A stretch of 63,649 nucleotides of DNA from Phenylobacterium sp. CCH9-H3 (GCF_001557235.1 NZ_LSJI01000094.1:1-63649), one strand, 5' to 3'. Numbered from the stretch's first letter, positions 51,127-60,970 are shown. The notes: a model not told the origin generated them from the letters alone. Numbers and translations are program-made.

Positions 51127-52002
51127 TCAGCCCTCCAGGCTGCGCCGCAGGAACGCGAAGGTCTCCTGCAGGATCTCCAGCGTGCGCGGGGTCGGCCCGG
51201 TGACGTCGAAGCTGTGCGGCGCGCCGGGATTGTTGGCGACCGTCAGGGGGTAGTCCCGGCGCAGGGCCTCGGCCACGAACCGGTCCACGCCGGGCAGCAG
51301 CTCGGGGATCTCGTCGGCGCCGGCCCGGGCCAGGTACAGCGGCGCCTTGCGGCCCGGCTCGGCGAGCTGGCGCAGGGGCGACTGGGCGGCCAGGATCCCG
51401 GCCCCGTTGCTGGCGCGGTGCTGCGCCGAGCCTTCCAGGTCCATCATGGGGTAGTAGGCCACGAGGCAGCGCAGCCACGGCGGCGCATCCTTCACATAGG
51501 GCGCCAGCATCGCGCCGCCGGCCGAATAGGCGGCCAGGCAGATGCGGTCGGGGTCGATGTTCAGCTCGGCCGCATGGGCCCGCACGTAGGCCACGGCTGC
51601 GGCCACGTCGCTCGCGCCTTCGGCGACGCCCTGCGGGAAGCCCAGCCGGTGAGTGAAGGTCACGCCCACGAGGCCCTGAGCCGCCGTCAGCCGGCCGTAT
51701 GAGGTGAAGGCCCCGATCTCCTTCATCGGCGCGCCGGGCGGGCCGCCGCCGTGGATGAAGATGACCGCGCCGCGCCGCTCGCCGGGCTTCAGCCCCTCCG
51801 GCCGATAGACGTCCATGGCGATGCGGGGATCGCTCCCGCCGGCGTAGGGCAGGTTCCTGGTCACCGCCACCCGGTCCATGCCGGGCACGGTCATGACCAC
51901 GGTCCGCCGCGCCGCTGCGATCACCTCGGGCGGGATGGACGGGGGCTGGGCCACGGCCGAGCCTGCCGCCAGCGTGAGAGCCAGGGCCGCCAGCAAGCGC
52001 AT
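51127..52002 (-). CDS. Exported alpha/beta hydrolase (esterase, HGGG type)
   Basis: 291 residues with a signal peptide (LAALALTLAAGSAVAQ). The oxyanion motif is VIFIHGGGPPGAP and the nucleophile Ser is in LAAYSAGGAMLAPY (A-x-S-x-G). The C-terminal His is in NNPGAPHSFDV. It belongs to the hormone-sensitive-lipase/BD-FAE-like group and hydrolyses short esters or peptides in the periplasm. It is convergent with gcd. Confidence 0.88.
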   Translation of the reverse strand: MRLLAALALTLAAGSAVAQPPSIPPEVIAAARRTVVMTVPGMDRVAVTRNLPYAGGSDPRIAMDVYRPEGLKPGERRGAVIFIHGGGPPGAPMKEIGAFTSYGRLTAAQGLVGVTFTHRLGFPQGVAEGASDVAAAVAYVRAHAAELNIDPDRICLAAYSAGGAMLAPYVKDAPPWLRCLVAYYPMMDLEGSAQHRASNGAGILAAQSPLRQLAEPGRKAPLYLARAGADEIPELLPGVDRFVAEALRRDYPLTVANNPGAPHSFDVTGPTPRTLEILQETFAFLRRSLEG

Positions 52003-52093
52003 CGCAAGAGGTCTCCGGTGAAGGTGGGCGGAGAGCTTATCCGCGCCCCGCGTCCTTCGCCCAGCCGGAGCCGACCAACAGGCGTTGCCGCTC

Positions 52094-53095
52094 CTACGCG
52101 ACGCGGACCCGCGCGGTGCTCTCGGGCAGGTCCTGGCCGAAGGCGCGCTGGTAGAACTCGGCCACCGTGCCGCGCTCCAGCTCGTCGCACTTGTTCAGGA
52201 AGGTCATCCGGAACGCGAGCCCGATGTCGCCGCCGAAGATCTCGGCGTTCTGGGCCCAGGTGATCACCGTCCGCGGGCTCATGACCGTGGAGATGTCGCC
52301 GTTCATGAACGCATTCCGGGTCATGTCGGCGACCCGCACCATGGCGTTGATGGTCCGCTTGCCCTCGGCGCTCTGATAGCCGGGGGCCTTGGCCAGGACG
52401 ATCTCGGCCTCCACGTCGTGGCTGAGGTAGTTCAGCGTGGTGACGATGGACCAGCGGTCCATCTGCGCCTGATTGATCTGCTGGGTGCCGTGGTAGAGGC
52501 CGGTCGTGTCGCCCAGGCCGATGGTGTTGGTGGTCGAGAACAGGCGGAAATAGGGGTTCGCCCGGATCACCCGGTTCTGGTCCAGCAGGGTCAGCTTGCC
52601 CGAGGCTTCCAGCACGCGCTGGATCACGAACATCACGTCGGGCCGGCCGGCGTCGTACTCGTCGAACACCAGCGCGATGGGCCGCTGCAGCGCCCAGGGC
52701 AGCATGCCCTCGCGGAATTCGGTGACCTGCTTGCCGTCCTTCAGGACGATGGCGTCCTTGCCGACCAAGTCGATGCGGCTGATGTGGCTGTCCAGGTTGA
52801 CCCGGATCATCGGCCAGTTCAGGCGCGCGGCCACCTGTTCGATGTGGGTCGACTTGCCGGTGCCGTGATAGCCCTGGACCATCACCCGACGGTCGAAGGC
52901 GAAGCCCGCGCAGATCGCCCGCGTGGTCTCGAGGTCGAACTTGTAGGCGGGATCCACGTCCGGCACGTGGGGGTCGCGCTCGCTGAAGGCCGGGACCTTC
53001 ATGTCGATATCCACGCCAAAGGTCTCGCGTACGTCGACCTCCCGGTCCGGCGTGAGCGTGATCAGCTTGTCTTCGGTGGTGTCGAAAGCGGCCAT
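52094..53095 (-). CDS. cobS: Aerobic cobaltochelatase subunit CobS
   Basis: 333 residues of a MoxR-like AAA+ ATPase. Walker A is [13 protein letters not shown], Walker B is [11 protein letters not shown], sensor region [15 protein letters not shown]. The N-terminus ([14 protein letters not shown]) and length match CobS. It forms hexamers that partner CobT rings to activate CobN. It is separated from cobT by five unrelated genes. It is divergent from the TauD-family gene across 74 bp. Confidence 0.95.
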   Translation of the reverse strand: MAAFDTTEDKLITLTPDREVDVRETFGVDIDMKVPAFSERDPHVPDVDPAYKFDLETTRAICAGFAFDRRVMVQGYHGTGKSTHIEQVAARLNWPMIRVNLDSHISRIDLVGKDAIVLKDGKQVTEFREGMLPWALQRPIALVFDEYDAGRPDVMFVIQRVLEASGKLTLLDQNRVIRANPYFRLFSTTNTIGLGDTTGLYHGTQQINQAQMDRWSIVTTLNYLSHDVEAEIVLAKAPGYQSAEGKRTINAMVRVADMTRNAFMNGDISTVMSPRTVITWAQNAEIFGGDIGLAFRMTFLNKCDELERGTVAEFYQRAFGQDLPESTARVRVA

Positions 53096-53169
53096 GACGG
53101 GCTTCGATTACAAGCTTGCCGTCGCGTACGCAAACAGGTGTTTTGTCCAGAGGCTGAGGAGGAACGGCC

Positions 53170-54042
53170 ATGCTGATGGAAGCGCACAGCGCCTATCGCA
53201 CGATCAGGGTCCAGCCGCGCGAAACTGGCTTCGGCGCCGAAGTGACCGGCGTCGACCTGTCCCGGCCGCTCCCGCCCGAGGTGCTGGCCGAGGTGAAGGC
53301 CGCCTGGGCGCGCCACGCGGTGCTGGCCTTTCCCGACCAGCCGCTCAGCCTGGACGCGCTGGAGGCGTTCACGCTGCAGATGGGCCCGTTCGGGGAAGAT
53401 CCGTTCATCAAGCCCATGCCCGGCCGGCCCAACGTGCTGGAGCTGCGGCGCGAGCCCGACGAGAAGGCCCCGAACTTCGGCGGCGGCTGGCATTCGGACT
53501 GGAGCTTCCAGCCGGCGCCGCCGTCGGCGACCATCCTGCGCTCGGAGGTGACGCCGCCGGTTGGTGGGGACACCCTGTTCGTGGACGCGGCCCGCGCCTA
53601 CGACGACCTGTCCGCCACCATGAAGGCCATGCTGGCGCCCTTGCGCGCGATCCATTCCGCCGGCCGGCCCTATGGCGCCAACGGCCTCTTCGCGCGCGAG
53701 ACGCAGAAGCGGACGATGGAGATCATCTCCTCGCCCGAGGCGGACAAGACCCACCCGCATCCGCTGGTGCGCACCCATCCGGTGAGCGGACGCAAGGCGC
53801 TGTTCGTCAGCCCGACCTACACGGTCGGGGTCGAGGGGCTGAGCGACATGGAGGCCGATGCGGTGCTGGGCTTCCTCTACAAGCACCTGCTGCAGGAGAC
53901 CTATCGCCTGCGCCACACCTGGAAGCCGGGGATGGTGCTGATGTGGGACAACCGCTGCACCATGCACTTCGCCGAGGGCGGCTATGACGGCCACCTCCGC
54001 GTCATGCACCGCACGACCGTGGCGGGCGAGGTTCCGGTCTGA
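53170..54042 (+). CDS. TauD/TfdA-family Fe(II)/2-oxoglutarate dioxygenase
   Basis: 290 residues. The iron ligands are visible as His-x-Asp in GGGWHSDWSF and the distal His in HLRVMHRTTV. The 2-oxoglutarate Arg is in this same RVMHRT segment. GFGAEVTGVDLSRPL is the standard TauD start. It hydroxylates a sulfonate, phenoxyacid or carnitine-like substrate with O2; the actual substrate is not predictable. ATG 53170 follows GAGGAACGGCC. Confidence 0.92.
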   Translation: MLMEAHSAYRTIRVQPRETGFGAEVTGVDLSRPLPPEVLAEVKAAWARHAVLAFPDQPLSLDALEAFTLQMGPFGEDPFIKPMPGRPNVLELRREPDEKAPNFGGGWHSDWSFQPAPPSATILRSEVTPPVGGDTLFVDAARAYDDLSATMKAMLAPLRAIHSAGRPYGANGLFARETQKRTMEIISSPEADKTHPHPLVRTHPVSGRKALFVSPTYTVGVEGLSDMEADAVLGFLYKHLLQETYRLRHTWKPGMVLMWDNRCTMHFAEGGYDGHLRVMHRTTVAGEVPV

Positions 54043-54045
54043 GGC

Positions 54046-54657
54046 CTACCAGAGGGTCTTCGCCGCGCGGGCGGGCCACGCCTCGTCATAGGCCTTGCCG
54101 CCGACCTCGCCGGCGCTGAGCGCGGCCAGGATCTCGCCGGGCGTGGGGAGCGACGCGGGATCGACGTGGGCCGCGGGGTCCCAGATCCTGGAGCGCACCA
54201 CGGCCCGGGCGCACTGAAAGTAGGCGCGCTCGACGGTGATGACGATGGCGGTCCGCGGCGCCTGGCCCTGCACGGCGAGGGAAGCCAGCAGGTCGGGGGC
54301 CGCGGAGATGACGGCTCGCCCGTTCACCCGGAACGTCGTGCCGGAGCCCGGGATCAGGAACAGCAGCGCCACGCGCGGGTCGCGGACGATGTTGGACAGG
54401 CTGTCGATCCGGTTGTTGCCGCGCCGGTCCGGCATCACCAGGGTCCGCGGCCCGTCGATCCGGACCGCCGCGCCCGCATCGCCGCGAGGACTGCAGTCCA
54501 GTCCCTCCGGCCCGACGGTGGCCAGGGCGACGAAGGGGGAGGCCTCGATCAGCGCCCGGTAGTGCGGGGTGATGTGGTCGGTCTCCTTGACCGTGGAAGC
54601 CGGCACGGGCGCGAGGTCGTAGATCGTGGCGAGCTGTTCGGGCGTCTCGATAAGCAT
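54046..54657 (-). CDS. FMN-binding pyridoxamine 5'-phosphate oxidase-family protein
   Basis: 203 residues from MLIETPEQLATIYDLAPVP (an ATG 12 bp upstream is equally possible). The split-barrel flavin-binding fold is shown by FVALATVGPEGLDCSPRGDAG, LVMPDRRGNNRIDSLSNIVRDPRVALLFLIPG and FRVNGRAVIS, a pattern of the MSMEG_1061-type PPOX subfamily. It probably oxidises or reduces an F420/FMN-type or heme substrate; function is not established. It lies on the opposite strand to the TauD gene, ends converging. Confidence 0.88.
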   Translation of the reverse strand: MLIETPEQLATIYDLAPVPASTVKETDHITPHYRALIEASPFVALATVGPEGLDCSPRGDAGAAVRIDGPRTLVMPDRRGNNRIDSLSNIVRDPRVALLFLIPGSGTTFRVNGRAVISAAPDLLASLAVQGQAPRTAIVITVERAYFQCARAVVRSRIWDPAAHVDPASLPTPGEILAALSAGEVGGKAYDEAWPARAAKTLW

Positions 54658-54681
54658 GGCCGCGATCATGCCGCGGGCGCG

Positions 54682-55962
54682 CTACTCCGCATAGCGCGGC
54701 TTCAGCGCGATCAGGCCCACGAAGCTCAGCAGGGCGGCGGCGGCGAGGTAGAGGCCCACGGGGGCCAGCCCGCCGCGGTCGGCCAGCAGCTGCGCCGCCA
54801 TGGGCGCGAGGCCCCCGCCGATGATGCCGCCCACGTTGAAGGCGATCGACGCGCCCGTGTAGCGCACCCGGGGCGGGAACAGGCTGGGCAGGAAGGCGCC
54901 GAGCGGGCCGTAGACGAAGCCCATCATCAGCAGGGCCAGGGAGAGCCACAGCCAGATCAGCGGCAGCGAGCCGGCGCCCATCATGGCGCCCATGACCGCG
55001 CCGACGACCACCGTGCCGACGCATCCCGCCATCAGCACCCGGCGGGGATTGGCCACATCCGACCACCAGCCGGCGGCCAGGATGCCCACCGCCAGGAACA
55101 GGATCGCGCCGAGCTGGACGGCCAGGAAGGTCTCGCGGCTGTAGCCCAGGGTCGTCGTGCCGTAGCCGAGGGCGAAGGCGGTGGAGAGGTAGAAGATGGC
55201 GAAGCAGGCCACCACTGCGAAGGTCCCGCCCAGCAGGGCGCCGCCGTGCCGGCGGATCACCTCGGCCATCGGCACGTGGCTGGGTTCGGCCTCTTCCAGC
55301 GCCTTCTGGAAGGCGGGCGTCTCCCCGATGCGCAGCCGCACCCAGAGGCCCAGGCCCACCAGGATCGCGCTGGCCAGGAACGGCAGCCGCCATCCCCAGG
55401 CCAGGAAGTCGTCGGCCGGCATGGCCGCGCCCAGGATCAGGAACAGCCCGTTCGCCGCGATGAACCCGACCGGCGCCCCCAGCTGCGGGAACATGCCGAA
55501 CCGGGCCCGCCAGCCCGGCGGGGCGTTCTCCACGGCCAGCAACGCCGCGCCGCCCCATTCGCCGCCCAGGCCAAACCCCTGGCCGAACCGCAGCAGGCAG
55601 AGCAGGGCCGGCGCCACCCAGCCCACCATGGCGTACGTGGGCAGGAAGGCGATCAGCAGCGTCGAGGCGCCCATCATCATCAGCGAGGCCACAAGGGTCG
55701 ACTTGCGCCCGATCCGGTCGCCGAAGTGCCCGAAGAACGCCGCCCCCACCGGCCGCGCGAAGAAGGCCACGGCGAAGGTCGCATAGCTCTGCAGCAGCTG
55801 GGCCGAATCCGACGACTTGGGGAAGAAGAGGTGCGGGAACACCAGCGAGGCGGCGGTGGCGTAGATGTAGAAGTCGTAGAACTCGACCGCCGTGCCCACC
55901 AGGCTGGCCGCCAGGACGCGGCGGTTGGAGGCGCTGCCGGCGCCGGTCTGCGATGAAGCCAC
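54682..55962 (-). CDS. MFS transporter, metabolite:H+ symporter (MHS) family
   Basis: 426 residues from GTG 55962 (VASSQTGAGSASNRRVLAASL); a longer frame to 56022 is Arg-rich and unlikely. About 12 transmembrane helices. MHS signatures: GTAVEFYDFYIYATAASLVFP, FGHFGDRIGRKSTL and RFGQGFGLGGEWGGAALLAVENAP, as in ProP, ShiA and KgtP. It probably imports an organic acid or betaine with protons. It may be cotranscribed with the PPOX gene downstream (about 24 bp gap). Confidence 0.92.
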   Translation of the reverse strand: MASSQTGAGSASNRRVLAASLVGTAVEFYDFYIYATAASLVFPHLFFPKSSDSAQLLQSYATFAVAFFARPVGAAFFGHFGDRIGRKSTLVASLMMMGASTLLIAFLPTYAMVGWVAPALLCLLRFGQGFGLGGEWGGAALLAVENAPPGWRARFGMFPQLGAPVGFIAANGLFLILGAAMPADDFLAWGWRLPFLASAILVGLGLWVRLRIGETPAFQKALEEAEPSHVPMAEVIRRHGGALLGGTFAVVACFAIFYLSTAFALGYGTTTLGYSRETFLAVQLGAILFLAVGILAAGWWSDVANPRRVLMAGCVGTVVVGAVMGAMMGAGSLPLIWLWLSLALLMMGFVYGPLGAFLPSLFPPRVRYTGASIAFNVGGIIGGGLAPMAAQLLADRGGLAPVGLYLAAAALLSFVGLIALKPRYAE

Positions 55963-56056
55963 TGGAGATCCCCCTCGACGCAGGAGGCCTTCGCGCCCGC
56001 AGCGCCGGCGGTCAAGCCGCATGGCGTTTTGGCCGGCTTCGCACTACCTCTGCGGC

Positions 56057-57202
56057 ATGAGCGCCGAGATCGATCCCTTCTACGCCATCTCCGTCAGCGG
56101 CCTGGCCCATCGGCTGAAGGCCGAGGGCCGTTCGATCATCCACATGGAGTTCGGGCAGCCGTCGACCGGCGCCCCGAAGGCCGCGATCGCGGCCGCGCAC
56201 GCCGTGCTGGACGCCGAGGCCATGGGCTACTGGGAGAGCGCGCCGCTGAAGGCCCGCATCTGCCGCCACTATGCCGAGACCTACGGGGTGACGGTGGAGC
56301 CGTCGCAGATCACGCTCACCTGCGGCGCCTCGCCGGCCCTGGTGCTGGCCCTGTCGGCCACCTTCAAGCCGGGCGACGTGATCGCCATGGCGCGGCCGGG
56401 CTACGTCGCCTACCGCAACAACGTCAAAGCCCTGCACATGGTCCCGCTGGAGATCCCCTGCGGGCCTGAGACCCGCTACCAGCTCACCGCCGACCTCCTC
56501 GCCCGGATCGAGCCTGCGCCCGCCGGCGTCATCCTGGCCAGCCCGGCCAATCCCACCGGCACTGTGATCCCGGGCGACGAGCTCGCCGCCATCGCGCAGG
56601 TGTGCCGCGACCGCGGCATCCGCATCATCTCGGACGAGATCTATCACGGCCTCAGCTACGCCGAGCCGACGCACTCGATGCTGGAGTACGAACCCCAGGC
56701 CATCGTCGTGAACAGCTTCTCCAAATACTTCAGCATGGCCGGCTGGCGGCTGGGCTGGCTGATCGTGCCCAAGGCCGAGGCCTCGCGGGCGGTGGCCTAC
56801 ATGGGCGCCCTGTTCCTCACCGCGCCGTCGCTGGCCCAGCACGCGGCCCTGGTGGCCATGGACAGCCGCGACGAGCTGGAGGGCCACCTGGCCACCTATC
56901 GCCGAAACCGCGAACTGCTGCTGGAGGCGTTGCCGGCGCTGGGCCTGGAGAAGATCGCGCCGCCGGATGGCGCCTTCTACATCTGGGCCGACGTGGGGCG
57001 GCTGACCGACGACAGTCTCGCCTTCTGCAAGCAGCTCCTGCAGGACACCGGCGTGGCCACGGCGCCGGGCATCGACTTCGATCCCGTGGACGGGCGCCGC
57101 TACATCCGCGTGAGCTTCGCGGTCTCGACGCCTGAGATCGAGGAGGCGATCCGTCGGCTCGTCCCCTGGTTCGAGCAGGCGCGGGCAAGGGTCGCGGCCT
57201 AG
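56057..57202 (+). CDS. Aminotransferase class I/II (aspartate aminotransferase fold)
   Basis: 381 residues of fold-type I. PLP lysine is in VNSFSKYFSMAGWRLGW, and ASPANPTGT, SDEIYHGLSY and the C-terminal Arg in YIRVSFAVS complete the pocket. An in-frame ATG at 56021 (MAFWPASHYLCG) could add 12 residues; 56057 fits family starts better. It transfers an amino group between an amino acid and a 2-keto acid; substrate specificity is not resolved. It is divergent from the MHS transporter. Confidence 0.92.
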   Translation: MSAEIDPFYAISVSGLAHRLKAEGRSIIHMEFGQPSTGAPKAAIAAAHAVLDAEAMGYWESAPLKARICRHYAETYGVTVEPSQITLTCGASPALVLALSATFKPGDVIAMARPGYVAYRNNVKALHMVPLEIPCGPETRYQLTADLLARIEPAPAGVILASPANPTGTVIPGDELAAIAQVCRDRGIRIISDEIYHGLSYAEPTHSMLEYEPQAIVVNSFSKYFSMAGWRLGWLIVPKAEASRAVAYMGALFLTAPSLAQHAALVAMDSRDELEGHLATYRRNRELLLEALPALGLEKIAPPDGAFYIWADVGRLTDDSLAFCKQLLQDTGVATAPGIDFDPVDGRRYIRVSFAVSTPEIEEAIRRLVPWFEQARARVAA

Positions 57203-57212
57203 GCGTGGCCGG

Positions 57213-57569
57213 ATGAGCCTCCTCCCGGTCCGTGGCGTGCCCGTTTGGACTTGTGCGCCGGACGGTCCGAAGCTGGACAGCGAACGGGCCGCGACGGACA
57301 TCATCGGCGAGGCCTTGGGCGTCGACGCCAAGGTGATCGCGATCCCGGTCGAGCGGCTGGGTGAGGAGTTCCTCAGGCTTCGGACGCGGATCGCCGGCGA
57401 GGTCATCCAGAAGTTCGTGAACTATGGCTTCCAGGTCGCTTTCGTCGGCGACGTGTCGACGGCCATCGCCGAGAGCGCCGCCCTTCGCGACTTCGTGCGC
57501 GAGTCGAACCGCGGCCGCCACGTCTGGTTCGTGGCCGATTTCGCCGAGCTGGAATCCAAGCTGGGTTGA
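57213..57569 (+). CDS. DUF4180-domain protein
   Basis: 118 residues with the DUF4180 pattern: ATDIIGEALGVDAKVIAIPVERLGEEFLRLRTRIAGEVIQKFVNYGFQVAFVGD, then SAALRDFVRESNRGRHVWFV. These cytosolic alpha/beta proteins have no known activity; some are encoded near regulators. It follows the aminotransferase by 10 bp. Confidence 0.9.
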   Translation: MSLLPVRGVPVWTCAPDGPKLDSERAATDIIGEALGVDAKVIAIPVERLGEEFLRLRTRIAGEVIQKFVNYGFQVAFVGDVSTAIAESAALRDFVRESNRGRHVWFVADFAELESKLG

Positions 57570-57622
57570 CCTACGTACGACGGGCGGCCTCTTTCGCCCG
57601 CAACCCTCAAGGAGATCGCCTC

Positions 57623-58624
57623 ATGCAGACCCGCAAGCTCGGTCCGTTCGACGTCTCGGCCATCGGACTGGGGTGCATGAGCCTCTCCCACGCCTACGGC
57701 TCGCCGCCGCCGAGGGCCCAGGCCGAGGAGGTGCTGCTGGGCGCGCTGGACGCGGGCTACACCTTCTTCGACACCGCGGTCGTCTATGGCCTGGGCCACA
57801 ACGAGACCCTGGTGGGGGAGGTGCTGGGCCCACATCGGCAGCGGTTCACCCTCGCCTCCAAGTGCGGCCTGACCGACGCCACCGGCGCGCAGCGCGGCAT
57901 CGACGGGCGCCCCGAGACGATCAAGGCGCTGTGCGACGTCAGCCTTCGCCGCCTGCAGACCGACGTGATCGACCTCTACTACCTGCATCGCTACGACAAA
58001 CGCGTGCCCATCGAGGAGAGCGTCGGCGCCCTGGCCGAGCTGGTGCAGGCGGGAAAGATCCGCGCCATCGGGCTGTCGGAAGTCTCGGCCGAGACCCTGC
58101 GCCGCGCCCACGCCGTCCACCCGATCACGGCCCTTCAGACCGAGTATTCGCCGTGGACCCGCAATCCGGAGGTCGCCGTCCTGGAGGCTTGCCGCGAACT
58201 CGGCGTGGCGTTCGTGGCCTTCTCGCCGGTCGCCCGGGGATTTCTGGCCGGCGGGGCGCCGGATCCGTCGCAGTTCGAGGACGCCGACTTCCGCAAGGCC
58301 ATGCCCCGCTTCCAGGGCGAGGCCTACCAGGCGAACCTGAAGCTGCTGGACGCCTTCAAGGCGATCGCGGCCCAGGCGGGCTGCACGCCGGCCCAGCTGT
58401 GCCTGGCCTGGCTGCTGCAGAGGGCCGAGCACATCATTCCGATTCCGGGCACCTCCCGGCCGGACCACATGCGCGAGAACGCCGCCGCGGCGGGGATCGT
58501 CCTTGCGCCGGAAATCGTCGCCAAGGTGGAGGCTGCCGTGAACGCCGAGACGGTGGCGGGGGCTCGCTACTCGGCGGCGATGCAGGCCTCGATCGACACC
58601 GAGAAGCTGCCCGGCGAAGCCTAG
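57623..58624 (+). CDS. Aldo/keto reductase
   Basis: 333-residue TIM-barrel AKR. Catalytic tetrad: Asp in YTFFDTAVVYG (with Tyr), Lys in LASKCGL and His in YYLHRYD. NADPH loop IPIPGTSRPDHMRENAAA. Near YghZ/Tas-like AKRs that reduce methylglyoxal and other carbonyls. ATG 57623 follows AAGGAG at 57609-57614. Its stop overlaps the stop of the convergent acyl-CoA ligase gene. Confidence 0.93.
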   Translation: MQTRKLGPFDVSAIGLGCMSLSHAYGSPPPRAQAEEVLLGALDAGYTFFDTAVVYGLGHNETLVGEVLGPHRQRFTLASKCGLTDATGAQRGIDGRPETIKALCDVSLRRLQTDVIDLYYLHRYDKRVPIEESVGALAELVQAGKIRAIGLSEVSAETLRRAHAVHPITALQTEYSPWTRNPEVAVLEACRELGVAFVAFSPVARGFLAGGAPDPSQFEDADFRKAMPRFQGEAYQANLKLLDAFKAIAAQAGCTPAQLCLAWLLQRAEHIIPIPGTSRPDHMRENAAAAGIVLAPEIVAKVEAAVNAETVAGARYSAAMQASIDTEKLPGEA

Positions 58625-60156
58625 ATCCGCCGCTCCAGCCCGGCCCAGAACGGCTCGCGCAGCTTGCGCTTGAAGATCTTGCCGGAATCCTCGCGGGGCA
58701 GCTCGGCCGCCAGATCGACGCGGCGGGGCATCTTGTAGCCGGCCACGTGCTCGCGCAGGTACGCCTTCACCGAGGCTTCGGTGACATCGGCCCCCTCGCT
58801 GGGCTGGACGACCGCATAGACGCCCTCGCCGAACTCCTCGTCGGGGATGCCGAACACGGCGCAGTCGGCGACGCCGGGCATCTTCAGCAGCTCGGCCTCG
58901 ATCTCGGCCGGATAGATGTTCACCCCGCCGGAGATGATCATGTCCTTGGCGCGGTCGCAGAGGTAGAGGAACCCGTCCTTGTCGAAGTAGCCGATGTCGC
59001 CGGGCGCGATCAGGCCGGCCTTCTCGCTGTCGGCCCGCTTCTGGTCGTCGCCGTGATAGGTGAAGTCGGCCATGCCGCGGGTCCGGGCCACCACCTCGCC
59101 GACCTCGCCGGGCGGCAGGCTCTCACCGTCCAACCCGATCACCCGCACGTCCGTCTCCGGCCACGGCCGGCCCACCGTGCCGGGGTGACTGAGCCAGTCC
59201 TCGGAGGTGCAGAAGGTGACGGCCGAGACTTCGGTGGAGCCGTAGTACTCGTTGATCACCGGCCCCCACCACTCGATCATCGCCCGCTTGATCGGGGGCG
59301 GGCAGGGCGCCGCGGCGTGGACCACGAACCTCAGCGACGAGAGATCGTAGCGGGCTTTCACCTCATCCGGCAGCTTCAGCAGCCGGTGGAACATGATCGG
59401 CACCATGTGCAGGTGCGTGACTCGGTGGCGCTCGATCAGCTGCAGCAGCTCCTCGGGATCGAAGCGGGGCTGGAGGATGACCGTGGCGCCGAGCCGGGCT
59501 GCAGCCAGGCCATAGGCGTTGGGGGCCGAGTGGTACATCGGTCCCGTCACCACGGTGACGATCTCCTCCGGCGGGCCGAAGCCCATGAAGCCGAAGGCCC
59601 GGCCGATGATTAGGCCGGTGAGGGCCGCCTGCTCCGCGCTTGGCGGGCGGCGGCGCACGCCTTTCGGCCGGCCGGTGGTGCCCGAGGTGTAGATGATCGT
59701 CCCCGGCGCCTCCGTGGGCGGCCCGGCGTAGGGCGGGAAGCCCTCCAGCCACGACGACCAGTCCAGGAACCCGGGCGGCGCCGGCGAGGGATCGATCCCA
59801 TAGGCCTCCGCGATCTCGGGCGGCGTGGGGACCACCAGCACCGGCACGCCCGGCGGCAGGGCCTCGCGGATGGCCGGGATCAGATCGGCGTGGATGACGA
59901 TGGCCTTGGCGCCGGAGTTCTCGAACAGATAGGCCGCCTCGTCCGGCGTGTAGTGCCAGTTCACCGGCGTCGGATAGGCGCCGATGAGGCCGGCCCCGGC
60001 GCTGGCCTCGAAGAACGGGAAGTCGTTGCGCAGATAGAGCGCCACGAGATCGCCCGCGCCGATCCCCAGGCTGGCCAGCCCCGCCGCCGCCCGGGCGGCC
60101 CGCTCCGCCAGCATCTCGGGCGAAAGGCTCCGCGCCCCGCTGATCAGTCCGCCCAT
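58621..60156 (-). CDS. Acyl-CoA synthetase (AMP-dependent ligase)
   Basis: 511 residues of the ANL superfamily. P-loop TIIYTSGTTGRPKGV, A5 motif YYGSTEVSAV, A7 hinge DIGYFDKDGFLYLCDRAKDMIISGGVNIYP and catalytic Lys in REDSGKIFKRKLRE. It adenylates a carboxylate and forms its CoA thioester; the closest described relatives act on fatty and aromatic acids. It begins 10 bp after the lactonase-like gene on the same strand, so both are probably one operon: lactone opening, then activation of the acid. Confidence 0.93.
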   Translation of the reverse strand: MGGLISGARSLSPEMLAERAARAAAGLASLGIGAGDLVALYLRNDFPFFEASAGAGLIGAYPTPVNWHYTPDEAAYLFENSGAKAIVIHADLIPAIREALPPGVPVLVVPTPPEIAEAYGIDPSPAPPGFLDWSSWLEGFPPYAGPPTEAPGTIIYTSGTTGRPKGVRRRPPSAEQAALTGLIIGRAFGFMGFGPPEEIVTVVTGPMYHSAPNAYGLAAARLGATVILQPRFDPEELLQLIERHRVTHLHMVPIMFHRLLKLPDEVKARYDLSSLRFVVHAAAPCPPPIKRAMIEWWGPVINEYYGSTEVSAVTFCTSEDWLSHPGTVGRPWPETDVRVIGLDGESLPPGEVGEVVARTRGMADFTYHGDDQKRADSEKAGLIAPGDIGYFDKDGFLYLCDRAKDMIISGGVNIYPAEIEAELLKMPGVADCAVFGIPDEEFGEGVYAVVQPSEGADVTEASVKAYLREHVAGYKMPRRVDLAAELPREDSGKIFKRKLREPFWAGLERRI

Positions 60157-60166
60157 GGCAGGCCCC

Positions 60167-60970
60167 CTACTTCAGCGCCGCCGGGAACTTGGGCAGGGCT
60201 TCGAAGTCCTCCATCACATGCTCGCGCACGACCCGGGCCTTGGTCTTGGCGGCGAGCGCCTCGGTGGCCTCGTAGCTCTTCAGCGTCTCGGCCCGGTTGA
60301 AGTTGAAGCGTGGCACCCGCTTGGCCTCGCGGCTCTCGGCGAGGTGCCAGAGGTCGCCGGTGAGCAGCACGACCCCGGCGTCCTGCAGCTTCAACTCCAG
60401 GATGGTGTGCCCGGGGGTGTGGCCGGGCGTCTGGTGGATCACCACCGTCTTGTCGCCGAACAGGTCGAGCGTCGGTCCCTCGATCAGCCTGGTCTTCGAC
60501 GCCTCAAGCGCGGAGTAGGCCGCGAACTGCCCCGCGTTCTTCCGCGCCGCCTCGCTGAACGCGGTCGCCTTCTCGTCCGGATCCACGACCCAGGTGGAGC
60601 CGGCGAACAGGCCGGCGTTGCCGATGTGGTCGAAGTGGCTGTGCGAGACCGACACGAATTCGATGTCCGCCGGCGTCAGGTCGAGCTGCTTCAGCGCGTC
60701 GAGCAGGATTTGCTTGGATTGCGGGATGCCCGTGTCCCAGATCAAATCGCCCTTGGGATGGCGGACCAGGTAGCAGGGCACGATCAGCGTCCGTTGCACG
60801 CCCTTATAGGCCCCGTCGTCCGCGAACATGTCGGCGTCGGGCACCGGGAACTTGCCACAGTCGATGGCGTACAGTTCCAGGCCCTTAGGCGGCGCCTTCG
60901 CGGCGGAAGCCGCCCCCGCACCAAACAGAAGGGCGGCCGCCGTCGCGGCGGCCAACAAACGGGGCGTCAT
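60167..60970 (-). CDS. Exported MBL-fold hydrolase, N-acyl-homoserine-lactonase-like
   Basis: 267 residues. A signal peptide (LLAAATAAALLFGAGAASAA) is followed by the MBL zinc motif VSHSHFDHIGN, HQTPGHTPGH and TGDLWH. The CYLVRHPKGDLIWDTGIP and LELYAIDCG segments match AHL lactonase/AttM-like proteins. It would hydrolyse a lactone or ester in the periplasm. A quorum-quenching role is inferred only from the family. It is divergent from the GntR-slipin operon. Confidence 0.88.
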   Translation of the reverse strand: MTPRLLAAATAAALLFGAGAASAAKAPPKGLELYAIDCGKFPVPDADMFADDGAYKGVQRTLIVPCYLVRHPKGDLIWDTGIPQSKQILLDALKQLDLTPADIEFVSVSHSHFDHIGNAGLFAGSTWVVDPDEKATAFSEAARKNAGQFAAYSALEASKTRLIEGPTLDLFGDKTVVIHQTPGHTPGHTILELKLQDAGVVLLTGDLWHLAESREAKRVPRFNFNRAETLKSYEATEALAAKTKARVVREHVMEDFEALPKFPAALK

